7,150 bases of DNA. Origin: Ruminococcus_G sp963594675. Its GTDB lineage: Bacteria > Bacillota > Clostridia > Lachnospirales > Lachnospiraceae. Positions 1 through 6,112 of this stretch are shown here, piece by piece (the first letter of the stretch is position 1; the number at the start of each line of letters is the position of its first letter). The translations under genes were made by a program, and so were the position numbers. The DNA lies in assembly GCA_963594675.1 (NCBI GenBank), contig CAVBGA010000039.1, forward strand, positions 1 through 7,150, in the 5' to 3' direction. Under the pieces are notes generated by a model. It was not told the origin of the DNA and did no database searches. It saw nothing but the letters and a program-made list of their open reading frames with translations.

Positions 1-689
1 AAATAGGCATCGTAGATCGTATTTTTACCAGGGTTGGTGCCTCTGATGACCTGGCCAGCGGCCAGTCCACTTTTATGGTGGAAATGACAGAGGTAGCTAC
101 CATTCTTAGAAATGCCACTTCCAACAGCCTTCTTATTTTGGATGAGATTGGTCGAGGCACCAGTACCTTTGATGGATTGGCCATTGCCTGGTCTGTCATT
201 GAATATATCAGCAATACGAAGATTCTGGGAGCCAAAACTTTATTTGCCACCCATTATCATGAATTGACGGAATTGGAAGGAAAGCTGCCTGGGGTAAATA
301 ATTATTGTATCGCGGTAAAGGAGAAGGGCGACGATATTGTCTTCCTTCGAAAAATCGTGAAAGGCGGAGCAGATAAAAGTTATGGAATTCAAGTGGCAAA
401 ATTAGCGGGAGTTCCAGACCCCGTTATCAATAGGGCAAAGGAATTGGTAGAGGAATTAAGCAATGCGGATATCCTTCAGGCAGTGAAGGACTTGTCCGGT
501 CCTGCAAAACATAAAACCAAAAAAGTAACCTATGATGATGTAGATATGAATCAAATGTCATTTCTCGATATGGTAAAGGATGATGATATTATTCAGGAAT
601 TGCGTTCTTTGGATGTATCTTCCATGACTCCTTTGGAGGCCTTAAATACCATTAACAGGCTGCAAAATATGATCAACAATCGCTGGTAA
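1..689 (+). CDS. mutS: DNA mismatch repair protein MutS, C-terminal part (5' end outside window)
   Basis: This is the last 228 codons of MutS, the ATPase that binds base mismatches and small loops and recruits MutL. The reading frame is open from base 3, so the gene starts upstream of the window and the mismatch-binding, lever and Walker A regions are not visible. What is visible is the second half of the ABC-type ATPase. The signature segment DDLASGQSTFMVEM lies near bases 45-86, Walker B ends in Asp-Glu at 141-146 (LLILDEIGRGTSTFDG), and the switch histidine of ATHYHEL is at 252-254. The helix-turn-helix dimerisation segment (GIQVAKLAGVPDPVINRA) follows. Near the C-terminus, QMSFL at 552-566 closely resembles the E. 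coli MutS clamp-binding QMSLL. The final MTPLEALNTINRLQ matches the oligomerisation helices at the MutS C-terminus. The stop is TAA at 687-689, 15 bases before mutL. The identification is secure. Confidence 0.98.
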   Translation, partial: IGIVDRIFTRVGASDDLASGQSTFMVEMTEVATILRNATSNSLLILDEIGRGTSTFDGLAIAWSVIEYISNTKILGAKTLFATHYHELTELEGKLPGVNNYCIAVKEKGDDIVFLRKIVKGGADKSYGIQVAKLAGVPDPVINRAKELVEELSNADILQAVKDLSGPAKHKTKKVTYDDVDMNQMSFLDMVKDDDIIQELRSLDVSSMTPLEALNTINRLQNMINNRW

Positions 690-690
690 A

Positions 691-698
691 AAGGGAGG
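691..698 (+). promoter_or_regulatory. Ribosome binding site of mutL
   Basis: AAGGGAGG lies just after the mutS stop and ends six bases before the ATG at 705. It is a near-complete Shine-Dalgarno sequence. It fixes the mutL start and suggests that mutL is translated efficiently on its own rather than only by coupling to mutS. Confidence 0.85.
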
Positions 699-704
699 TT
701 TTTT

Positions 705-2612
705 ATGGGCAAGATTCAGCTCCTTGACCAAATTACAATAGATAAAATAGCCGCAGGTGAGGTAGTAGAACGCCCATCCTCCATTGTGAAGGAATTGGTG
801 GAGAATGCCATTGATGCCGGAGCAAATGCCATTACTGTTGAAATCCGTTCCGGTGGTATTCAACTGATTCGCATTACAGACAATGGCTCTGGTATTCCGG
901 CGGACCAAGTGAGAGATGCCTTCCTTCGCCATGCCACAAGCAAAATTCGGGCCATTGATGATCTTCAGCAGATTTCCAGTCTTGGATTTAGAGGTGAAGC
1001 ACTTTCCAGTATTGCGGCGGTAGCTCAGGTGGAGCTTATTACTAAAACCCCAGATGATCTGATCGGTACGCGTTATGTGATTGAGGGAGGAGTAGAAAAG
1101 ACGATGGAAGAGATCGGTGCTCCTTCCGGAACTACCTTTCTCATTAGGAATCTTTTTTATAATACTCCTGCCAGAGCTAAGTTCTTGAAATCTCCTACCA
1201 CAGAAGGATCTTATATCGGCAGCCTCATGGAACAGTTGTCCTTATCTCATCCGGATATTTCCTTTAAATTTATGATGGGGGGACAGACCAGGATTACCAC
1301 TTCAGGCAATGGAAACCTTAAGGAAGTCATCTATCAGATTTATGGAAGAGATGTGACAAAATCCCTTCTGGAAGTTCAGGAGGAGAGAAATGGTCTTAAA
1401 CTTTACGGTTTTATTGGAAAACCTTCTTTGAACCGAGGAAATCGAGGCTTTGAAAATTATTATGTCAATGGTCGATATGTAAAAAATAATATTATTACCA
1501 AAGCCATAGAGGATGGATATCGTTCCTTCCTTATGCAGCATCGTTTTCCTTATACCACGATATTTCTAGATATGAGTCCGGAATTGGTGGATGTCAATGT
1601 GCATCCTTCTAAAAAGGAAGTACGCTTCTCTGACCAGGAAATGGTCTATCGCACAATTTATCGGGCCATAAATGATATCTTAACTGGCCGGGAATTGATT
1701 CCGGAAGTTTCCTTTGAAAGAAAAAAAACGAAAGTAGAAAAGAATACAGAAGCTCATAAAGTTAAAGAGACGACTCCGGAACCCTTCGAAGTGAAGCGAA
1801 AAGAAGCAATCGTTAGGGAAAACAGTGGAAAAGCATTTGAGCAGGAAGCTGTCAAAAAAGAGGTAGAGGAAAAAGTTGTCGAAGAACCGATCCATCAGGA
1901 AGTTCTTCCATCTGCCATAAAAGAAGAGGAAAAAGCTTATCATAAAAACCAAGAACCAGTGCTTTCTTGTAAAAATATATCCGGAGAGCAGATGGAATTG
2001 TTTTCGGATAAGAAACTTCTGGATGAAAAGAACAAAAAACTGCATCGTATCATTGGCCAGGTTTTTGATACCTACTGGCTGGTGCAAATGGAGGACAAGC
2101 TTTTTATCATTGATCAGCATGCTGCTCATGAGAAGGTATTATTTGAACACTTTATGAACCGTATGAAATCTCAGGAAAATCTTTCGCAGAATCTGGCCAT
2201 TCCCCTGGTGGTTTCTTTGGATTTGGCCCAGGCGGCTCTGATGGATGAAAATTTAGATAAATTCCGTAGTTTTGGTTTTGAAATCGAACATTTCGGCGGA
2301 AGGGAATATTCCGTTCGCGCAGTGCCCTATGAACTTTATGGCAACGAAAGCGAAGATCTTTTTATTGGCATCTTAGATGGCTTAGCGGAATCCCACCAGA
2401 AGGTGACTCATGAGATTTTTGCAGAGAGAATTGCCACCATGGCTTGTAAGGCAGCAGTGAAGGGCAATCATGCCATGACTCTTACTGAGGCACAAAAGTT
2501 GATTGATGAGCTGTTAACTTTGGAAAATCCTTACAATTGTCCCCACGGGCGTCCTACCATTATCTCCATGAGCAAATATGAGATGGAGAAAAAATTCAAA
2601 CGTATTCTTTGA
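705..2612 (+). CDS. mutL: DNA mismatch repair protein MutL (endonuclease-type)
   Basis: MutL couples mismatch recognition by MutS to strand removal. At 635 aa it is a normal full-length protein. The N-terminal GHKL ATPase shows ELVENAIDAG (Glu30, Asn34), DNGSGI (59-64), HATSKI (76-81), GFRGEAL (94-100) and the HPSKKEVRF lysine segment (300-308). Residues from about 337 to 445 form a poorly conserved linker rich in Lys and Glu. The C-terminal domain carries the metal-binding endonuclease motif DQHA-xx-E-xxxx-E (470-481), ACKAAVK (580-586) and CPHGRP (612-617). This is the type that nicks DNA itself, as in bacteria lacking MutH and Dam. QNLAIP (495-500) sits where the Bacillus subtilis protein has its clamp-binding QEMIVP. 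The ATG at 705 has a strong ribosome binding site and begins directly with the conserved N-terminus. An A8 run at 1721-1728 lies in the linker. Confidence 0.98.
   Translation: MGKIQLLDQITIDKIAAGEVVERPSSIVKELVENAIDAGANAITVEIRSGGIQLIRITDNGSGIPADQVRDAFLRHATSKIRAIDDLQQISSLGFRGEALSSIAAVAQVELITKTPDDLIGTRYVIEGGVEKTMEEIGAPSGTTFLIRNLFYNTPARAKFLKSPTTEGSYIGSLMEQLSLSHPDISFKFMMGGQTRITTSGNGNLKEVIYQIYGRDVTKSLLEVQEERNGLKLYGFIGKPSLNRGNRGFENYYVNGRYVKNNIITKAIEDGYRSFLMQHRFPYTTIFLDMSPELVDVNVHPSKKEVRFSDQEMVYRTIYRAINDILTGRELIPEVSFERKKTKVEKNTEAHKVKETTPEPFEVKRKEAIVRENSGKAFEQEAVKKEVEEKVVEEPIHQEVLPSAIKEEEKAYHKNQEPVLSCKNISGEQMELFSDKKLLDEKNKKLHRIIGQVFDTYWLVQMEDKLFIIDQHAAHEKVLFEHFMNRMKSQENLSQNLAIPLVVSLDLAQAALMDENLDKFRSFGFEIEHFGGREYSVRAVPYELYGNESEDLFIGILDGLAESHQKVTHEIFAERIATMACKAAVKGNHAMTLTEAQKLIDELLTLENPYNCPHGRPTIISMSKYEMEKKFKRIL
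1721..1728 (+). repeat. A8 mononucleotide tract in the mutL linker
   Basis: Eight consecutive A bases lie in codons 339-342 of mutL, between the ATPase and endonuclease domains. Reading the shifted frames by hand, one extra A gives a TAA stop after about 351 residues, and one lost A gives a TAG stop after about 343 residues. Either slip would leave only the ATPase domain. In frame, the tract also reads A-AAA-AAA, a shift-prone heptamer. Function is not shown; it may simply reflect a lysine-rich linker in an AT-rich genome. Confidence 0.9.
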
Positions 2613-2619
2613 GAGGAAG
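2611..2619 (+). promoter_or_regulatory. Ribosome binding site of miaA
   Basis: GAGAGGAAG shares its first two bases with the TGA stop of mutL and ends five bases before the ATG at 2625. A ribosome finishing mutL would cover this site, so translation of miaA may be coupled to that of mutL. The coupling is inference. Confidence 0.65.
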
Positions 2620-2624
2620 AAATT

Positions 2625-3587
2625 ATGATACCATTGATTGTTCTCACTGGGCCCACGGCCGTAGGAAAAACGCAGTTATCGATTCAATTGGCTAAAGCGG
2701 TAGGCGGAGAGATTATTTCTGCAGATTCCATGCAGGTGTATCGACGTATGGATATCGGTTCCGCTAAAATAAGAACTGAAGAGATGGAAGGTGTTCCCCA
2801 TCATCTTATAGATATTTTGGAGCCTCAGGAAAATTTTGATGTGGTGACTTTTCAAAAGTTGGCCAAGGAGGCTATTGCCAAAATTCATCAGGCAGGGCAT
2901 ATTCCTTTATTGATTGGAGGTACTGGCTTTTATATTCAGTCCATTCTTTATGACATAGATTTCTCTAAGGATTCCGGTGATGACAGTTATCGAAAAGAGT
3001 TGGAGAAATTGGCTCAGGAGAAGGGCGGAGAATTTCTTCATCAGATGTTAAATAAAGTGGATCCTAAGTCGGCAGAAATTATTCATGCCAATAATGTAAA
3101 AAGAGTGATTCGGGCCTTAGAATATTATAAAGAAACAGGAAATCCCATATCCCAGCACAATGAGGAACAGAGACAAAAGTCCTCTCCCTACAATTTTGCC
3201 TATTTTGTTTTAAATGACGATCGGGCTAAGCTTTATGCACGAATTGAAGAGAGAATCGATCAGATGATGGAGGAAGGTCTCTTAGAGGAAGTAGAGTGCT
3301 TAAAGGCAGAGGGCTGCAAAAGAGGAATGACTTCCATGCAGGGACTGGGATATAAAGAAATCCTGGATTATCTAGATGGGAAAACGTCCTTGGAGGAAGC
3401 GGTTGCTATCCTAAAAAGGGATACCCGGCATTTTGCCAAGCGGCAGTTAACCTGGTTTCGAAGAGAAAAGGATGTTATCTGGGTCAATAAGGAAGATTTT
3501 GCTTATGATAACGATAAAATTTTAAAATATATGCTTCAGTCCTGTAGGGAGAGACATCTTCCAATTTTGAGGCTGATGGGAGGTTGA
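2625..3587 (+). CDS. miaA: tRNA dimethylallyltransferase (tRNA A37 isopentenyltransferase) MiaA
   Basis: MiaA transfers a dimethylallyl group from DMAPP to N6 of A37 in tRNAs reading codons that begin with U. This is the first step toward ms2i6A and it improves codon reading. The 320 aa length is typical. The P-loop GPTAVGKT is at residues 9-16, with the substrate segment DSMQVY at 34-39. GVPHHLID is at 56-63 and LIGGTGFYI at 96-104. NNVKRVIRALE starts at 156, MQGLGYKE is at 238-245, and the C-terminal signature TRHFAKRQLTWFRR is at 267-280. All the family hallmarks are intact. The gene starts 12 bases after mutL, and a GAGAGGAAG ribosome binding site overlaps the mutL stop, so the two are probably co-transcribed and perhaps translationally coupled. 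In many Firmicutes hfq follows miaA; here it does not. Confidence 0.98.
   Translation: MIPLIVLTGPTAVGKTQLSIQLAKAVGGEIISADSMQVYRRMDIGSAKIRTEEMEGVPHHLIDILEPQENFDVVTFQKLAKEAIAKIHQAGHIPLLIGGTGFYIQSILYDIDFSKDSGDDSYRKELEKLAQEKGGEFLHQMLNKVDPKSAEIIHANNVKRVIRALEYYKETGNPISQHNEEQRQKSSPYNFAYFVLNDDRAKLYARIEERIDQMMEEGLLEEVECLKAEGCKRGMTSMQGLGYKEILDYLDGKTSLEEAVAILKRDTRHFAKRQLTWFRREKDVIWVNKEDFAYDNDKILKYMLQSCRERHLPILRLMGG
3578..3583 (+). promoter_or_regulatory. Ribosome binding site of the methionine gamma-lyase family gene
   Basis: GGGAGG lies inside the last codons of miaA. Three in-frame starts follow: TTG 3584, ATG 3587 and ATG 3593. Spacing to these is 0, 3 and 9 bases, so only the ATG at 3593 is at a usable distance. 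The site therefore decides the start of the next gene. Confidence 0.75.
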
Positions 3588-3592
3588 TGATT

Positions 3593-4876
3593 ATGAATTT
3601 ATCCGATGAAATGTTTCAAAGTATGGGAATTAGCCAGGAAGTTTTGAATTTCTGTGATCCTATTTTAAAGAACTTAAAAGAGCGTTTTGATAAGATTGAT
3701 GAGACAGCAGAATATAATCAGATGAAGGTAGTTCATGCTATGCAGCAGTGCAAGGTAAGTGAAGCTTGTCTTATGTCTTCTAGTGGTTATGGATATAATG
3801 ATTTGGGAAGGGATACCCTAGAAGAAGTATATGCAGCGGCTTTTCATACAGAAGCGGCTCTAGTTCGTCCACAGATTGCATGTGGTACCCATGCTCTGGG
3901 TGTAGCTCTTTCTGGAAATCTTCGCCCTGGAGATGAACTTCTTTCTCCTGTGGGAAAACCTTATGATACCTTGGAAGAAGTTATCGGTATTCGTCCCTCC
4001 AGAGGTTCTTTGGCAGAATATGGGGTAAGTTATCGCCAGGTAGATTTACTAGAGGATGGTTCCTTTGATTTTGATGGGATTAAGGCAGCCTTAAATGAAA
4101 AAACAAAGCTAGTTACGATTCAGCGCAGCAAGGGCTATCAGACCCGCCCAACCCTTTCTGTAAAGAGAATTGGCGAGTTGATTTCCTTTATTAAATCCAT
4201 CAAACCAGAAGTCATCTGTATGGTAGACAACTGCTATGGAGAATTTGTAGAAACCATAGAGCCTACCGATGTAGGCGCCGACCTTATGGTGGGATCTTTG
4301 ATTAAAAATCCAGGCGGCGGATTGGCACCTATTGGCGGTTATATTGTTGGAAAAAATGAATATGTAGAAAATGCAGCTTTTCGTTTGACCACACCTGGCC
4401 TTGGAAAGGAAGTTGGTGCTTCTTTAGGGGTAAATCAGGCTTTTTATCAGGGCTTTTTTCTGGCACCGGTGGTAACAGCTGCTGCTTTAAAGGGAGCTAT
4501 TTTTGCTGCTAATGTATATGAAAAATTGGGTTATAAAGTGGTTCCAGACAGTCAGGAATCTCGCCATGATATTATTCAGGCAGTGGAATTTGGGATACCG
4601 GAAGGAGTAATTGCCTTCTGTAAAGGAATTCAGGCGGCAGCTCCTGTGGACAGCTACGTGGAGCCAGAGCCCTGGGCTATGCCGGGTTATGATAGCGATG
4701 TTATTATGGCAGCAGGGGCCTTTGTTCAGGGATCCTCTATTGAACTTAGCGCAGATGGCCCTATCAAGCCACCCTACGCTGTATATTTCCAGGGAGGACT
4801 TACTTGGCCTCATGCAAAACTGGGTATTCTTATGAGTTTACAGAAAATCTTAGAGGCAGGTATTGTAAAACTGTAA
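3593..4876 (+). CDS. Methionine gamma-lyase family PLP-dependent protein (formerly 'aluminum resistance protein')
   Basis: This is a 427 aa soluble fold-type I PLP enzyme of the family including B. subtilis YnbB (COG4100, Met_gamma_lyase/Alum_res). It is related to the Cys/Met metabolism enzymes that act on sulfur amino acids. Visible hallmarks are SGYGYNDLGRDTLEE near the N-terminus, then GTHALGVALSGNLRPGDEL, then GKPYDTLEEVIG. MVDNCYGEF carries Asp212, the likely ligand of the PLP ring nitrogen. SLIKNPGGG carries Lys238, the likely Schiff-base lysine. The length fits the family. No signal peptide or membrane segment is apparent, so it should be cytosolic. The true substrate is not established by sequence: the 'lyase' name comes from homology, and the 'aluminum resistance' name from an old phenotype with little support. 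I chose ATG 3593 over TTG 3584 and ATG 3587 because of ribosome-binding-site spacing. The gene begins five bases after the miaA stop and is probably in the same operon. Confidence 0.93.
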   Translation: MNLSDEMFQSMGISQEVLNFCDPILKNLKERFDKIDETAEYNQMKVVHAMQQCKVSEACLMSSSGYGYNDLGRDTLEEVYAAAFHTEAALVRPQIACGTHALGVALSGNLRPGDELLSPVGKPYDTLEEVIGIRPSRGSLAEYGVSYRQVDLLEDGSFDFDGIKAALNEKTKLVTIQRSKGYQTRPTLSVKRIGELISFIKSIKPEVICMVDNCYGEFVETIEPTDVGADLMVGSLIKNPGGGLAPIGGYIVGKNEYVENAAFRLTTPGLGKEVGASLGVNQAFYQGFFLAPVVTAAALKGAIFAANVYEKLGYKVVPDSQESRHDIIQAVEFGIPEGVIAFCKGIQAAAPVDSYVEPEPWAMPGYDSDVIMAAGAFVQGSSIELSADGPIKPPYAVYFQGGLTWPHAKLGILMSLQKILEAGIVKL

Positions 4877-4882
4877 AAGGAG
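4877..4882 (+). promoter_or_regulatory. Ribosome binding site of the HI0933/BaiN-family gene
   Basis: AAGGAG immediately follows the preceding stop codon and lies six bases before the ATG at 4889. An upstream in-frame TTG at 4883 abuts the site with no spacing and cannot be the start. Confidence 0.8.
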
Positions 4883-4888
4883 TTGGAT

Positions 4889-6112
4889 ATGAATATCATT
4901 GTAGTTGGCGGAGGTGCCTCTGGATTGTACGCAGCCATTACTGCGGCAAAGGCCGGTGGAAAGGTTACTGTGTTAGAAAAGAATGAAATCTATGGAAAAA
5001 AACTTCTGGCAACTGGCAATGGCAGATGCAATTTTACCAATCGTCAGCAGATGCCCGAAAAATATCACAGTAAAGAAGAAAAATTTCCTTGGCAGGTTCT
5101 TAGCAGCTGGCCTGAAAAAGTTACGGAAGAATCTTTTGCAGATATGGGAGTTTTTGCTAAGGATAGAAATGGTTGGCTGTATCCTTATAGTGATCAGGCA
5201 CAGGCCCTTCGGGATCTCTTACTTATGGAAGCAAGAGCCTGTAAGGTGAAGATGAAGACTATGCAGAATGTTCTTGCCTTGAAAAAAGATGGAAATGAAT
5301 TCGCTCTTGTGACAGAGGGATATACCTATAAGGCCAATCAAGTGATTTTGGCCTGTGGTTCCCCGGCCTCTCTTTCCCAGGCTGATTCTTGGAATGGCTT
5401 GGAACTAGCGGAAAATCTGGGGCACAGGATAGTAAAGCCTCTGCCTGCCCTTACAGGGTTGAAGGGAAAAGGAAATTTCTTCGGAAAATGGTCGGGACTT
5501 CGTTTTCGGGCGGGTTTACAGTTGGAGGCAAATGGTAAGAAAATTGCAAAAAATCAAGTAGGAGAAGTACAATTTACCGATTATGGAATTTCGGGAATCC
5601 CGGCATTTCAGTTGAGCCGACACATAGCAAGAGGAATTGACGAGGGACAAAAGCTTATCTTGCATTTGGATTTCATGCCGGATCTGACGGAGGAAGAGCT
5701 GGAGACCTTATTAGAGAAAAGAATTTCTAGTGCTAAAGAGAAAGGGAAAAACCTGGAAGAAGCAATGATTGGACTTTTTCCTAAAAAATTAATCCCTGTA
5801 TTGTTGGATAAAAAGAGAAACGTGGAGACAGATGCAGAAATCCATGAACTCACCAGCCACATAAAGGATTTTCTTCTTCCTTTAAAGGGAACCATGGATC
5901 TTTCCCATGCCCAGGTAATGAGCGGTGGGGTAGATTGCAGAGATATTGATCCTAAAAGTATGGAGTCTAGGATTGTAAAAGGTCTATATTTTGCCGGTGA
6001 GATCGTAGATGTAGATGGAGACTGCGGAGGATATAACTTGCAGTGGGCTTGGAGTAGTGGCCATTTGGCAGGGATTTGTGCTGCCACAGCTGGAGGTGTA
6101 TGCAATGATTAG
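4889..6112 (+). CDS. NAD(P)/FAD-dependent oxidoreductase, HI0933/BaiN family
   Basis: This is a 407 aa flavoprotein, a normal length for the family (PF03486, TIGR00275-like; BaiN/RdsA-type names in databases). The N-terminal Rossmann FAD-binding motif GGGASG is at residues 7-12 and Glu30 ends the second strand. The family signature GKKLLATGNGRCNFTN follows at 36-51, then an ACGSPAS segment near 155-161 where relatives usually have a Gly-rich ATGG-like turn. The C-terminus has GGVDCRDI (346-353) and the second FAD signature FAGEIVDVDG...GGYNLQWAWSSG (368-391). It should be cytosolic. Members are widespread in gut Clostridia. Clostridium scindens BaiN has been linked to bile-acid 7-dehydroxylation, but most homologues have no known substrate, and nothing here (no other bai genes) supports a bile-acid role. 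The ATG at 4889 is set by the AAGGAG site and starts exactly at the FAD-binding strand. An A7 run at 4996-5002 encodes the Lys-Lys of the signature. Confidence 0.94.
   Translation: MNIIVVGGGASGLYAAITAAKAGGKVTVLEKNEIYGKKLLATGNGRCNFTNRQQMPEKYHSKEEKFPWQVLSSWPEKVTEESFADMGVFAKDRNGWLYPYSDQAQALRDLLLMEARACKVKMKTMQNVLALKKDGNEFALVTEGYTYKANQVILACGSPASLSQADSWNGLELAENLGHRIVKPLPALTGLKGKGNFFGKWSGLRFRAGLQLEANGKKIAKNQVGEVQFTDYGISGIPAFQLSRHIARGIDEGQKLILHLDFMPDLTEEELETLLEKRISSAKEKGKNLEEAMIGLFPKKLIPVLLDKKRNVETDAEIHELTSHIKDFLLPLKGTMDLSHAQVMSGGVDCRDIDPKSMESRIVKGLYFAGEIVDVDGDCGGYNLQWAWSSGHLAGICAATAGGVCND
6092..6097 (+). promoter_or_regulatory. Ribosome binding site of the COG2509-like flavoprotein gene
   Basis: GGAGGT lies inside the last codons of the upstream flavoprotein gene, seven bases before the ATG at 6105. 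This spacing supports a start that overlaps the upstream gene by eight bases. Confidence 0.8.

Noticed and set aside
688..704. A-run / GGGAGG / T-run between mutS and mutL as a possible terminator hairpin
   Set aside because: The potential stem is only A-T pairs with no GC core, and the intervening bases are the mutL ribosome binding site. It is not a credible terminator.
724..748. Promoter-like TTGACC and TAAAAT inside the start of mutL
   Set aside because: The spacing is about 14 bases, shorter than the usual 16-18, and the site lies inside the conserved coding start. It is probably a coincidence.
1691..1712. Small inverted repeats GGAAT-TG-ATTCC and GGAA-GT-TTCC just upstream of the A8 tract
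   Set aside because: The stems are four to five base pairs with two-base loops, too short to form stable RNA hairpins, and no SD-like stimulator is evident. I do not count them as support for programmed frameshifting.
208..2129. Reverse-strand open frames across mutS and mutL (208-399, 642-932, 1302-1541, 1680-2129)
   Set aside because: All lie opposite strongly conserved mutS/mutL coding sequence, their translations show no recognisable domain and they have low-complexity Phe/Leu-rich stretches (complement of the lysine-rich linker). They are shadows.
4611..5249. Alternative + strand frames at 4611-4835, 4804-4986 and 4983-5249
   Set aside because: They overlap the PLP-enzyme and HI0933-type genes in the wrong frame, with composition unlike real proteins and no recognisable motif. 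The 4804-4986 frame crosses the junction but only shadows the two real genes.
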